From contig CAWEFK010000001.1 in NCBI GenBank assembly GCA_963808315.1, positions 62,001 through 126,000 of the forward strand: 64,000 bases of DNA, given 5' to 3'. This document shows, one piece after another, positions 16,873 to 26,859 of the stretch (positions are counted from its first letter, which is position 1; each line of letters opens with the position of its first letter). Position numbers and translations under genes: made by a program. Under the pieces are notes generated by a model that was not told where the DNA came from, did not search any database, and saw nothing but the letters and a program-made list of their open reading frames with translations. Source of the DNA: Palsa-504 sp963808315 (GTDB lineage Bacteria > Actinomycetota > Actinomycetes > Streptosporangiales > Streptosporangiaceae).

Positions 16873-18444
16873 TCAGGCGACCTTGGCCAGAGCGGCCGCC
16901 GGGCGCAGCCGCGCAGCTCGCCAGCCGCCGAAGCCGCCGGCGATGAGGCCGCCGGCCACGGCCAGCAGGACCGCGAGCAGGATGACGTTGGAACTCACCG
17001 CGGCGGACAGATGTACGGCCACGGTGTGGCTGGCCGGGGTCGCGGCCCGGAAACGGCCGCCCCCGCCGCCCCCGCCGCCGAACCCGCTGCCGCCGGTGCC
17101 CGTGCCGCCCGTACCCGTACCGCCCGTACCCGTACCGCCCGTACCGCCGAAGCCGAACTGCCTGGCTCCTCCCGGCGTGGCCGTGCCGGTGGTCTGGCCG
17201 ACCACGGCGGACAGCTTGGGCGACAGCTTGGACACAAGCTCCGCCCCGGCGAAGCCGAGCCCGATGCCGATCACGCCGCCGACGATGCCCATGGCGACCG
17301 CCTCGCCCATCACCTGGCCGATGATGCGGCGGCTCTTCCAGCCGAGCGCCTTCAGCGTGCCGAACTCACGCACCCGGCGGGAAACCGCCGCCATCGTCAG
17401 CAGGCTGGCGAGCAGGAACGCCGCGATCAGCACGGCGATCGCGAGCCACTTGCCCAGGTTGTTGGCCAGGCTCGAGGCGTTGGACAGCGACCCGGTGACC
17501 TCGCTGGCCAGGTCGCTCGAGGTGGTCACGGTGTCCGAGGGCAGGGCGCTCTTGATCTCGGTCGAGACGGTGCTGATGGCCGAGGAGTTATTGGCCGCGA
17601 CGTAGATCGTGTTGACGTCGTTCTTCAGGTTGGCCAGGGTCTGCGCGACGGCGAGCGGGACGTAAACGTCGGAGGAGTCGTCGCCGGCGGGCTCGGTGAC
17701 GATCCCGACGACCTTGAAGTTCGTGGTGGTGCCCTTGCTGTTGCCGATGGCGATGGTGGATCCGACCGCCAGCTTGTTCTGGGCCGCGTAGGAGGAGTCC
17801 ACCAGCGCGACGTCGGCATTGGCGTCCGCGGCCGCGAGCGTGCGTCCCGAGCTGAGCTTGCCCGAGCTGAGCGGGCCGAGTTCGCCGGCGCCGATGTCCA
17901 CGCCGTCGACGGTGAAGGAGTTGGTGGTGAAGCTGGCGCGGAAGCTCCCGCCGCCGCTCCCGGCCCCGCCGCTGCCTGACCCGCCACCGCCGAAACCGCC
18001 ACCGCCGCCCGAGGTGTTGATGGCCGGCACGGTCCCGCTGAGGGTCCGGTCGTTCAGGGTCAAGCCGCCCGCCGCCGCGGATACGTCATGCAGGCCGGCC
18101 ACGGTGGCGACCGAGGAGGAACCGATCGAGGCGAGCGTGGCGCTCGCGGCCAACGTGCTGGTGTCGATCTTGGTGCCGGCCGCGGGCCGCTTGGCGGTAC
18201 CGGTGCGGAACCCGAAGCCGAACGAACCCGGCGTGAATGACCCGGCGGCCGGCGTCTTGGTCACGGTGACGTCGGTGCCCACGCCGTACAGCGCGTGCAG
18301 CACGGTGCCCTGGGCGTTCTTGACGCCGCTGGCGGCCGCGGTCACCGTGATCACCAGGCCGATCCCGAGTGCGAGGCCGAGCGCGATGAACACGGCCTGG
18401 CGCATCCGGCGGCGAAGTTCACGCCGCAAATAGGTGAAAAACAT
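16873..18444 (-). CDS. FtsX/MacB-like ABC transporter permease
   Basis: Permease of 523 residues. One N-terminal helix (QAVFIALGLALGIGLVITVT), a large extracytoplasmic domain with the MacB periplasmic core, and a C-terminal FtsX domain with three helices (IAVLIAAFLLASLLTMAAVS, AVAMGIVGGVIGIGLGFAGA and the last near residue 490). The cytosolic motif RVREFGTLKALGWKSRRIIG is characteristic. Two glycine-rich segments (GGGGGFGGGGSGSGGAGSGG near residue 145 and a GTGGTGTGG run near 430) are low-complexity inserts. It is first of a two-gene unit with the ATPase. Confidence 0.92.
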   Translation of the reverse strand: MFFTYLRRELRRRMRQAVFIALGLALGIGLVITVTAAASGVKNAQGTVLHALYGVGTDVTVTKTPAAGSFTPGSFGFGFRTGTAKRPAAGTKIDTSTLAASATLASIGSSSVATVAGLHDVSAAAGGLTLNDRTLSGTVPAINTSGGGGGFGGGGSGSGGAGSGGGSFRASFTTNSFTVDGVDIGAGELGPLSSGKLSSGRTLAAADANADVALVDSSYAAQNKLAVGSTIAIGNSKGTTTNFKVVGIVTEPAGDDSSDVYVPLAVAQTLANLKNDVNTIYVAANNSSAISTVSTEIKSALPSDTVTTSSDLASEVTGSLSNASSLANNLGKWLAIAVLIAAFLLASLLTMAAVSRRVREFGTLKALGWKSRRIIGQVMGEAVAMGIVGGVIGIGLGFAGAELVSKLSPKLSAVVGQTTGTATPGGARQFGFGGTGGTGTGGTGTGGTGTGGSGFGGGGGGGGRFRAATPASHTVAVHLSAAVSSNVILLAVLLAVAGGLIAGGFGGWRAARLRPAAALAKVA

Positions 18445-18612
18445 TCCGCACTCCTAGGCCCGTACCCGCCCTGGACAGATGGCGGCGCGGTAGCCCGCCG
18501 GATCTACCACCGGGATCGGGCGCCGCGCCACCTCAGAGCATGGACGTGTTACCTGAATGAGTGCTGAATGGAAGCTGCGGGATTCCCCCGCCTATGCACG
18601 GTTTCTGAAGGC

Positions 18613-19614
18613 CTACCCGCGGGCCGCCCTGATCGTCTCGCGGAGCGAGCCCATGGTGGCCAGCACGGCCGAGGGCTCGTACCCGCAGTGCGCCATGCAG
18701 TTGGCGCACCTGGGGTCCTTGCCCCGCCCGTAGGAGTCCCAGTCGGTGGTCTCGATCAGTTCCTTGTAGGTCTTCACGTACCCGTCGCTCATCAGGTAGC
18801 AGGGCTTCTGCCAGCCCAGCAGCGAGTAGGAGGGAATCCCCCACGCGGTGCAGCCGAAGTCCGTCTTGCCCTCGAGGAAGTCGAGGAACAGCGGCGTGTG
18901 GTTCAGCCGCCACTTCTTGCGCCGCCCGTCCGCGAACGCCTTGCGGAACAGTTCCCTGGTCTCCGTCACGCCGAGGAAGTGCTCCTGGTCCGGCGCCTTC
19001 TCGTACGCGTAGGCCGGCGAGATCTGCATCTCGTCGATGCCGAGGTCGTCGTTCAGGTAGGTCAGCACGTCGATGATCGTCTGCGGGGTGTCGGTGTTGA
19101 AGAACGTGGTGTTGGTGTTCACCTTGAACCCGCGCGACTTGGCCAGCTTGATCGCGGCGACCGCGTCGTCGAACACGCCCTCCTTGCAGACCGACTCGTC
19201 GTGCCGCTCCTTCAGCCCGTCGATGTGCACCACCCAGGAGAAGTACGGGGACGGCTTGAACTTGTCCAGCTTCTTGGGCAGCAGCAGCGCGTTCGTGCAC
19301 AGGAAGACGAACTTCTTCTGCTTGATCAGCTCGGCCACGATCACGTCGATCTGCGGGTGCATCAGCGGTTCGCCGCCCGCGATGGACACCATCGGCGCGC
19401 CGCACTCCGCGATCGCGCCGAGGGCCTGCTCGACCGGCATCCGCTGCTTGAGGATCTCGTGCGGCTGCTGGATCTTGCCGCAGCCCGCGCACTTCAGGTT
19501 GCAGGCGAACAGCGGCTCGAGCTCGACGAGCAGCGGGAACTTCTTATTTCCAGCCAGTTTCTGACGCATCAGGTAGGACCCGACACGCAGCGACTGGCGT
19601 AGTGGCATGGGCAT
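18613..19614 (-). CDS. hpnH: adenosyl-hopene transferase (radical SAM)
   Basis: Radical SAM enzyme of 333 residues that joins the 5'-deoxyadenosyl group to diploptene, giving adenosylhopane, the first step of C35 hopanoid side-chain formation. The iron-sulfur motif is CNLKCAGC near residue 38, followed by the SAM-binding SIAGGEPLMHPQ. HpnH-typical stretches include PSPYFSWVVHIDGL, NTNTTFFNTDTPQT and the C-terminal cysteines in DPRCANCMAHCGYEPSAVL. The start shares one base with the stop of the upstream hpnG-ispH fusion gene (TAATG), so it is translated as the last gene of the hopanoid operon. Confidence 0.95.
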   Translation of the reverse strand: MPMPLRQSLRVGSYLMRQKLAGNKKFPLLVELEPLFACNLKCAGCGKIQQPHEILKQRMPVEQALGAIAECGAPMVSIAGGEPLMHPQIDVIVAELIKQKKFVFLCTNALLLPKKLDKFKPSPYFSWVVHIDGLKERHDESVCKEGVFDDAVAAIKLAKSRGFKVNTNTTFFNTDTPQTIIDVLTYLNDDLGIDEMQISPAYAYEKAPDQEHFLGVTETRELFRKAFADGRRKKWRLNHTPLFLDFLEGKTDFGCTAWGIPSYSLLGWQKPCYLMSDGYVKTYKELIETTDWDSYGRGKDPRCANCMAHCGYEPSAVLATMGSLRETIRAARG

Positions 19615-21242
19615 TATTGCCTTACCTCCTTGGGCAGGCCGAACCGGATTGATTCCGTGGTCGTCACTCGTTCGGACACCGACAGGGCACCCAGCCCGGC
19701 CAGCGCCGAAATGATCTCCTCCACCACGGCCGGAGGGGCGGAGGCGCCGGCCGTCAAGCCGATCGTCGATACCCCCGCCAGCCAGCCGAGCTGAATGTCC
19801 GCCGCACTGTCGATCAGGTGCGCCGGGGTGCCGATACGCTCGCAGGTCTCCACCAGCCGGACCGAGTTGGACGAGTTGGCCGAGCCCGCCACCAGCACCA
19901 GGTCGGACTCGGCGGCGACCGCCCGCACCGCGGCCTGCCGGTTGGTGGTCGCGTAGCAGATGTCGTCGCTGCCGGGCGCGCGCATGGCCGGGAACCGCTC
20001 CCGCAGCGCGCCGGAGACCTCCGCCGCCTCCTCCACCGACAGCGTCGTCTGCATCAGGTAGGCGACCCGCTCGCCGTCCCGCGGCGCAAGCGCGGCCACG
20101 TCTTCCGGCGTCTGCACCAGCACGGTCGAGGACGGCGCCTCGCCGAGCGTGCCCTCGACCTCCTCGTGGCCGGCGTGCCCGATCAGCGCGACCGTATAAC
20201 CGTCGGCGGCGAACCGCCGGGCCTCGGCGTGCACCTTGGACACCAGCGGGCAGGTCGCGTCGATGACCGCGAGCCCGCGCCGGGAGGCCTCGGCGCGCAC
20301 CGCGGGCGACACCCCGTGCGCGGAGAACACGACGGTGGCCCCGTCGGGTACCTGGTCGAGTTCGTCCACGAAGACCGCGCCGCGGTTTTCCAGGTCACCT
20401 ACCACCCGGGTGTTGTGCACGATCTGCTTGCGCACGTATACCGGCCGTCCCTGGCGTTCCAGGACCCGCTCGACGATCTCGATGGCCCGCTCGACGCCCG
20501 CGCAGAACGACCGCGGGCCGGCCAGCAGCACCTGGCGCGTCCCGCACGCAGCACCCCACCGCTGCACCACCGGCGCGGCGGCCCGCAGCGCGGCCAGCGC
20601 GGCCAGGCCACCGGAGACGATGCCCGCCAGCGGGCGGTCCGGCGTGTCGGACACGGCCCGGATCACGGCAACCGGCCGGCCGTCCGCCGCGGCGGCCAGC
20701 GGTCCCGACTCCATGTCGGCCAGCAGGTAGCCCTCGGCGGCCAGGACGGAGCGTTCGGAGCGCCGGACGAGATGGTTCACGGTGGTGATCGGCCCGGTCC
20801 GCGCCCGCAGCCCGGCGCGTTCGAGCTCGGCGGCCAGCAACGACGCCGACCCGCAGGTCGCCGCGCCCACCTGGGTGCCGACGACCAGGTCGCCCGGGCG
20901 CAGGTCCGCGGTCCTGGGGATCAGGCCAGCGCCGACGCCAAGCACGGCCATCGGGCCGAACGGACTTTTGCTCACCTGCCCCGCCGCCTGCGCGGCCCGG
21001 GTGGTTCCGTACCCGGTGCGGACGATCTCGGCCGGGTGACCGGTCGCCGCCAGGCCGCGGCGGATGGCCCGGGCCTCGATCCGCATCGGCGCGTAGATGA
21101 CCAGCGGCGCCGGGGCGTCCCCCGACGTCCCGGCCGGGGCCGGGGCGTCCCCCGGGGTCCCGGCCGAGGCCGGGTCGGGGCCGCGATCGGGATCGGCTCC
21201 GGCCCGTCGACGGCCGCGCGGACGCGGGATGGTCTCCGTCAT
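19614..21242 (-). CDS. ispH: HpnG-like nucleoside phosphorylase fused to IspH (HMBPP reductase)
   Basis: Two-domain protein of 542 residues. Residues about 50-235 resemble a purine/methylthioadenosine phosphorylase as in HpnG (VIYAPMRIEARAIRRGLAAT, GVGAGLIPRTADLRPGDLVV, LLADMESGPLAAAADGRPVA), expected to release adenine from adenosylhopane. Residues about 240-542 are IspH, the iron-sulfur reductase making IPP and DMAPP, with its three cluster cysteines in GPRSFCAGVERA, DATCPLVSKVH and DDICYATTNRQAAV. The fusion couples precursor supply and side-chain processing in one polypeptide. The N-terminal 50 residues are Pro/Gly/Ala-rich. The start overlaps the shc stop (ATGA). Confidence 0.92.
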   Translation of the reverse strand: MTETIPRPRGRRRAGADPDRGPDPASAGTPGDAPAPAGTSGDAPAPLVIYAPMRIEARAIRRGLAATGHPAEIVRTGYGTTRAAQAAGQVSKSPFGPMAVLGVGAGLIPRTADLRPGDLVVGTQVGAATCGSASLLAAELERAGLRARTGPITTVNHLVRRSERSVLAAEGYLLADMESGPLAAAADGRPVAVIRAVSDTPDRPLAGIVSGGLAALAALRAAAPVVQRWGAACGTRQVLLAGPRSFCAGVERAIEIVERVLERQGRPVYVRKQIVHNTRVVGDLENRGAVFVDELDQVPDGATVVFSAHGVSPAVRAEASRRGLAVIDATCPLVSKVHAEARRFAADGYTVALIGHAGHEEVEGTLGEAPSSTVLVQTPEDVAALAPRDGERVAYLMQTTLSVEEAAEVSGALRERFPAMRAPGSDDICYATTNRQAAVRAVAAESDLVLVAGSANSSNSVRLVETCERIGTPAHLIDSAADIQLGWLAGVSTIGLTAGASAPPAVVEEIISALAGLGALSVSERVTTTESIRFGLPKEVRQ

Positions 21243-23358
21243 GCGCTACCTCCGGTTGGCTGATCGGATAGAGCCCGTACGGCGCGGCCGAGCGCGCTGA
21301 CCGGGAAGGCCAGCCGGTACAGGTGATAGTTGATGTAGAAGTCGCCGGGGAACCCCGTGCCGGTGTACTGCGGCTCGTCCCAGGACCCGTCGCCGCGCTG
21401 GGTCCGGGCCAGCCAGCCGATCCCCCGCTCCACCGCGGCACCGTGCTCCTCTCCGGCCGCGAGCAGGGCCAGCAGGGCCCAGGCCGTCTGCGACGCGGTC
21501 GAGACGCCGCGCCCGGCCAGCGCCGGGTCGTCGTACGAACGCAGGTCCTCGCCCCAGCCGCCGTCGGCGTTCTGGTGGTCTTCCAGCCAGGCCACGGCGC
21601 GGCGGATGACGGGCTTGGACGGCCTGACCCCGGCCGCGATCAGTGCCGGGACCACCGCGCCTGTGCCGTAGACGTAGTTGGCGCCCCAGCGGCCGAACCA
21701 GGAACCGTCCGCCTCCTGCGCCTTGAGCAGCCAGATCACGCCGCGGCGGACCGCGGGAGAATCCGCCTGCCCCTCGGCCGCGAACGCCTCGACGACGTGC
21801 GCGGTGACGTCAGCTGACGGCGGGTCGATGACCGCACCGAAATCGCAGAACGGCAGCTTGTTGATCAGCTGGCGGGTGTTGTCCGCGTCGAAGGCGCCCC
21901 AGCCGCCGTCCTTGCACTGCATCCCGGTCAGCCAGCGCAGCCCGCGGTCGATCGCGGCCTGGTCCTTCGGGCCCGCGCGTCGCAGCGCCAGCACGACCTC
22001 GGCGGTGTCGTCGGTGTCGGGGTAGGTGTCGTTGTCGAACTCGAACGCCCAGCCGCCGGGGGCCACGTCCGGCAGGCGCACCTGCCAGTCGCCTGGCCCG
22101 CGGATCTCCTCCGCCCGGACCCAGCGGGCGGCGCTGGCCAGGGCCGGGTGCTCGGGCGGCAGCCCGGCGTCGGCCAGCGCGATCATCGTCAGCACGGTGT
22201 CCCACACCGGCGACTGGCACGCCTCGAGGCGGCGGACCGGGCCTCCCGGGGCGTCCTCGGTGATCGTGAACCGGTTCAGGCCGTCCACCGCGCGGGCCAG
22301 CACCGGGTGGTCCAGGTCGTAGCCGAGCAGGTTCAGCGCCATGATCGAGTAGACCCACGGCGGCTGGATGCCACCCCAGCAGCCGTCCCGCTCCTGCCGG
22401 GCGATGATCCACTCCGCGCACCGCTGCAGCGCCGCGCGGCGCACCGCGCTGCGCGCCTGGCCCACCGCGCCGCGCGCGTGGCCACGCCCTGGCCGGTAGG
22501 CACCGCGCGCTTTGTCTGCGGTTTCGGGGGTCATAGCACCCGAAACCGCAGATATATCGGGGCTCTGGGGGCTCTGGGGGCTCTGGGGGCTGACCCGGTG
22601 CAGCACCTTGTCCAGGGCGTTGAACACGCGGGCCCAGGGGTCAGCGGGGGCATGGGCCGGCGTTATGCCGGTGCGCAGCTCGTCGACGGTGAAGGGGAGG
22701 GGGCGGGACGGGCGGAACGACTGGACGATGGCGAGCGCCACGATGGTCTGGCGGGCCCAGCAGCCCCAGTCGTAGATATTGAGCGGGAACCAGGACGGCA
22801 GGTAGATCAGCTCGGGCGGGATGACCGGCAGCTCGTCCCAGGACCACTGGCCGGACAGCGCCAGCCAGATCCGGGTGAACACGCGGGTGGCCTCCACGCC
22901 GCCGTGCGCCAGGATCCATTCCCGGGCGGTCGCCATGTGCGGCGCGTCCACGGGGTCGCCGGCCAGCCGGAGCGCCACGTAGGCCTCGACCGTGGTGGAC
23001 AGGTCGCCGGGGCCACCGTAGAAGTTGGCCCAGGTGCCGTCGGCCCGCTGCTGGGACCGGATCCAGCGCGCCGACGGCGCAGTCTGCTTGTCGTCGCCCA
23101 CGCCGAGGAACTCGCGCAGCAGCAGGTCCTCGGCGTCCATGGTGACGTTGGTCTCGAGCTCGCCCTGCCACCACCCGTCGGGGTGCTGCAGTCCGAGCAC
23201 GTGATCGCGGGCTCGTCGCAGCGTCTCGCGGGCGAGTGCTAGCCCGGGGGGGCGACCCCCGGAACCCCCCGCTCCACGGGGGGCTGCCCGCCCCCCGTAC
23301 CCCCGGGCCCCCCCTGCGGGGGGGATCCGCTGGTGATTACCGATTCGTGGGCTACCAC
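21239..23358 (-). CDS. shc: squalene-hopene cyclase, 5' frame uncertain
   Basis: Membrane-associated cyclase converting squalene to hopene/hopanol. The protonating DXDD motif is PDTDDTAEVV, and several QW repeats are visible (DGWWQGELETNVTMDAED, DGCWGGIQPPWVYS, DGGWGAFDADNT, DGSWFGRWGANYVYGT, DGGWGEDLRSYDD, DGSWDEPQYTGTGF). Between the first and second third of the protein, residues encoded around 22440-22610 form a low-complexity insert (SPQSPQSPQSPDISAV and onward) that includes a palindrome. The conserved frame has no start codon downstream of the preceding gene's stop. A GTG at 23358 overlapping that stop opens another frame, and C/G homopolymers at 23246-23334 separate them, so a one-base indel there is likely. 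Confidence 0.93.
22515..22552. repeat. perfect 14-bp inverted repeat inside shc
   Basis: Arms TCTGCGGTTTCGGG and CCCGAAACCGCAGA flank a 10-base loop, all within the non-conserved insert of the cyclase gene and in frame with it. Directly next to it (22560-22590) GGGGGCTCT is repeated three times. Confidence 0.8.
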
Positions 23359-24368
23359 TGACGTGCCGTAATGAACTCGGCGATCGCGGTGAGCTCGGCC
23401 CGGACGTCGGCTGCCAGGTCGATGTGGGCCAGGCTCTCGTTCGCCGCGGCGAGCTGGGTGTCGGCCTCGGTCTCGGCCCAGTCCTTGCCACCCGCCGCGA
23501 CCACCAGGTCCGCCGCGCGGACCAGGTCGTCCTCGGACAGCGGCTGCGGGTCGGTGAGCATGGTGCGCAGCTCGGCCGCCGCGGGCGTGCTGCTGCTCAG
23601 CGCGGCCACCACAGGCAGCGACTTCTTGCGGGCGCGCAGGTCGGCCCGGACGGGCTTGCCGGTGACCTCGGGCGCGCCCCAGATGCCGAGCAGGTCGTCG
23701 GTGAGCTGGAACGCCAGCCCGACGTGCGCGCCGAACCCGGCCAGCGCCATGGCCAGCGTGGGCGGCGCGCCGAGGTGCACGGCGCCGATGCTGCAGGCGC
23801 ACGCCATCAGCGCGGCGGTCTTGTCCCCGGCCATGTCCAGGCATTCGGCCAGCGTCACGTCGTCACGCTTTTCGAAGGCCAGGTCCGAGCCCTGGCCGCC
23901 GATCAGCCGCTGGACCGCGGCGGACAGGCACCGGGCCGCCCAGGCGCCCTGCGGATTGCCGTCTTCGAGCAGCAGGTCCTGGGCCAGGGCGAGCAGCGCG
24001 TCGCCGGCCAGGATCGCCGCCCCGACGCCGAACACGGTCCAGGCCGTGGGCCGGTGCCTGCGCTCGGTGTCGTTGTCCATGATGTCGTCGTGCAGCAGGG
24101 AAAAGTTATGGACGAGCTCAACCGCGACCGCGGCGGGCACGCCCCGCTCGGGCGAGGCTCCCGCGGCGCGGGCCGAGAGCAGGGCGAGCGCGGGCCGCAG
24201 CGCCTTGCCGCTGCCGTTCCTCGTCGGATTACCCGCGGCGTCCGCAAAGCCGAGGTGGTAGGCCGCGACCACCCGCACGTCCGGCGTCAGCCGGGCAATC
24301 GCGGACTCCATCGCCGGTCCGACCAGATCACGCGCCAAGGTCACGCCCTCAGGCATCACAGCAGTCAC
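23352..24368 (-). CDS. polyprenyl (farnesyl/geranylgeranyl-type) diphosphate synthase
   Basis: Trans-prenyl transferase of 338 residues supplying the C15 units for squalene. The first aspartate-rich motif is LLHDDIMDND; the second is QLTDDLLGIWG, in which the usual final Asp is Gly, a change seen in synthases of actinobacterial hopanoid clusters. Other signatures are GKALRPALALLSARA and AGDALLALAQ. The GTG at 24368 overlaps the stop of hpnE (GTGA), supporting this start over a longer frame reaching 24560. Its stop overlaps the probable shc start. Confidence 0.9.
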   Translation of the reverse strand: MTAVMPEGVTLARDLVGPAMESAIARLTPDVRVVAAYHLGFADAAGNPTRNGSGKALRPALALLSARAAGASPERGVPAAVAVELVHNFSLLHDDIMDNDTERRHRPTAWTVFGVGAAILAGDALLALAQDLLLEDGNPQGAWAARCLSAAVQRLIGGQGSDLAFEKRDDVTLAECLDMAGDKTAALMACACSIGAVHLGAPPTLAMALAGFGAHVGLAFQLTDDLLGIWGAPEVTGKPVRADLRARKKSLPVVAALSSSTPAAAELRTMLTDPQPLSEDDLVRAADLVVAAGGKDWAETEADTQLAAANESLAHIDLAADVRAELTAIAEFITARQW

Positions 24369-26001
24369 TGACGTACCCCTATCGTTGAGGCAGAAGCGTT
24401 CGGTTCTGAGCAGGCGGCTGGGACGGCCGCCCAGGTGGGACCGGATCCTCGGAACCCCGGGGAGCCCAGGGTCGTCAACGTTCGGCGCAGTTCGATCGCC
24501 GCGGACAGGCCGCTGCGCACGGCGCCCTCCATCGTGTCCGGCCAGCCGGTATCGGTCCACGCGCCCGCGAGCACCAGGCCGGGCAGCCGGGTTCCCGCCT
24601 TCGGCCGCAGCGCGCCGCTCCCGGGGACCTGCCGGAAGGTGGCCCGCCGCTCACGCGTGACGAAGAACTCGGCGACGCGAGCCTCGCGCGCGGCGGGGAA
24701 GAGTTCGGCGAGCGCGGGCACGAACTGCTCGCGCAGCCGGGCCGCCGGGACCTCGGCGTATTCGTCCGCGGCCGACAGCGAGATGGCCAGGTACTGCGAC
24801 TGGTCGCGACGGCCATCCCGCAGGCCGGAGATGTGCGTGCGGTCGAAGACCCACTGGACCGGGGAATCGACGGCGGCCGCGAAGGGCAGGTCGGTGACCG
24901 GGCGGTCGTAGATCACGTGCACGTTGACGATCGGCGAGGCCCCCAGCCCGGACCAGGCCGCGACCGTGCCGGGCGGCAGCGCGCCCGCCGGGATCAGCGG
25001 GGCGGCCTTCTCATGCGGGACGGCCAGCACCACCGCGTCGGCGTCGATCTCGGGCTGGTCGCCGCCGGAGGCCAGCCGGACGCGGTACCTGGCGCCGACG
25101 TCATCGCCGGGCTGGCTGGACAGGGCGTCGCCGACCGCGCTGGCCCCGGTCGCGCTGGGCCCGGACCCGCTGGGCCCGGACGCGCTGGGCCGGACGCGCT
25201 GGGCCCGGAGCGCTGGGCCGGACCGCTGGGCCCGGACGCGCTGAGGCCGGACCCGCTGGCTGCGGCGTCGGTGCCCCTGACCTCGATGGCGGCGACCTTG
25301 GTGCCGAGGGCCACCCGGGCGCCGAGCTTGGCCAGCAGGGCGGCGGCCGCGTCTCCGTGCAGTTCGCCCAGCGGCAGGGCGGGGACGCCGATGTCGGCCG
25401 CGTCGCGGCGGCCAAGCAGGCCGGTCTTGACCACCGTGGTGGCCAGCGCCAGCGACGCGTCGTCACCCGCGACGTTCAGGGCCGAGACCGTGAACAGGTC
25501 CCACAGGGCGCGACGGGCCCGCTCGCTCTGGCCCCGTGCGGCCAGCCAGTCGCCAAACCGCTGAGCATCAAGCGCCGGGTCGGCCGGGTCCAGAAAGCGC
25601 ATCGCGAGAGCAGGGCGGGAAACGGCGGCTCGTTCGGCCCGAGAAAGAAAGGGATACCGGGCCAAGGCCGGCAGCATATGCAAGGGCCCGGGCAGCGCGG
25701 TCCGGCGGAGCCTGGCCGGGTCGCGCCCGGGGGCCAGCACCGTGACGTCAAAGCGGTCCTGCAGCGGGGCGTGGGCGGTCATGCCGAGCCGGTCAAGCAG
25801 GCCGCGGTAGGCCGAACAGCAGCCGAGGAAGATGTGCTGGCCGGTGTCGACGACCAGCCCGTCGCGGCTGAACGAGCAGGTCGCGCCGCCGAGCCTGGGC
25901 CTGGCCTCGAGCAGGGTGACCTGAGCGCCGCCTGAGGCGAGCGCGATCGCGGCGGTGATCCCGGCCAGTCCGCCGCCGATCACCACGACCCGTGGGGTCA
26001 T
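24365..26001 (-). CDS. hpnE: hydroxysqualene dehydroxylase / squalene-associated FAD desaturase, frame broken in a repeat
   Basis: FAD enzyme acting after HpnD to reduce hydroxysqualene to squalene. The N-terminal half begins MTPRVVVIGGGLAGITAAIA with the dinucleotide fold and VVDTGQHIFLGCCSAYRGLL; the C-terminal half, in another frame, holds DADAVVLAVPHEKA, ISGLRDGRRDQSQYLAISLS and the FAD-binding GLVLAGAWTDTGWPDTMEGA. The frames switch inside 25140-25260, where GCTGGGCCCGGACGC-like units are repeated about seven times with missing bases, so copy-number or sequencing slippage explains the break. Joined length is about 545 residues, longer than usual because of this insert. It overlaps hpnD (ATGA). 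Confidence 0.88.
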
Positions 26002-26849
26002 CGCAGTCTCCCGGCCAGTGCCTTGGCCGCGACCATGGCCTTCTCCCCCGCCGACAGCGACATCCGGCCGGTCAGCACGGCCGCGGGCTGGGCCGCGATC
26101 CGGTCGAGCAGCCGGCGGTAGATCCCCGCCATCGCGCCGGTGCAGGCCGCGCTGCGGCGGTCGAGCAGCGGCAGCAGGCCCATGCCGGTGGCGTACCAGT
26201 CACGGGCCCGGTCGGCCTCGAACTCGACCAGCCGGGCGAACTGCGGGTGCGTCGAGGGGTTCTCCATGTCGAAGGAAACATCAAACTTGGCGATATCTTC
26301 CGCAGGCAGGTAGACCCGCCCGTTCTGGTAGTCCTCGCGCACGTCGCGCAGGATGTTCGTCAGCTGCAGCGCGACGCCGAGGGAATCCGCGAGGCTGGCG
26401 GCGTGCTCGGGGTCGGCGCCGGTGCCGAAGATGCCCAGGGACAGGCGGCCGATCGAGCCGGCCACGCAGCGGCAGTAGTGCAGCAGGTCCTCGAAGCTCT
26501 GGTAGCTGGTGCCGCGCACATCCGCGACGCAGCCGTCGATGAGCTCGCCGAACGCCGGCATGCGGAACGGGGAAGCTCCGCTCCACGTCGGCCAGCGCGA
26601 GCAGCACCGGGTCGTCCTGGCCTGGCCCGCGAGGTCCGTGACGGCCTGGCGCGCTTCTTCCAGCGCGGCGATCTTCTCCTGCGGCGCCATCGTGCCGTCG
26701 CCGATGTCGTCGATCCGGCGGGCAAACGCGTAGATGACGGCCAGCCCGCGCCGCTTGCGCTCGGGCAGCAGCCTGATCCCGTATGCGAAGTTCCTCGCCT
26801 GGCTCCAGGTGATTCGCTCGCATTCGCGGTACGCCTCGTCGAGTTCCAT
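25998..26849 (-). CDS. hpnD: presqualene diphosphate synthase
   Basis: Squalene/phytoene-synthase family enzyme of 283 residues condensing two farnesyl diphosphates to presqualene diphosphate. Aspartate-rich motifs are FARRIDDIGDG and NILRDVREDYQNGRVYLPAED. Between 26558 and 26624 the translated sequence turns into an unrelated Arg/Trp/Ser-rich run. The neighbouring frame over exactly these bases reads DDPVLLALADVERSFPVP, the expected family sequence, so two compensating one-base changes flank the segment. The gene follows hpnC by 10 bases and overlaps hpnE. Confidence 0.92.
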   Translation of the reverse strand: MELDEAYRECERITWSQARNFAYGIRLLPERKRRGLAVIYAFARRIDDIGDGTMAPQEKIAALEEARQAVTDLAGQARTTRCCSRWPTWSGASPFRMPAFGELIDGCVADVRGTSYQSFEDLLHYCRCVAGSIGRLSLGIFGTGADPEHAASLADSLGVALQLTNILRDVREDYQNGRVYLPAEDIAKFDVSFDMENPSTHPQFARLVEFEADRARDWYATGMGLLPLLDRRSAACTGAMAGIYRRLLDRIAAQPAAVLTGRMSLSAGEKAMVAAKALAGRLR

Positions 26850-26859
26850 TCTGTCCTGC

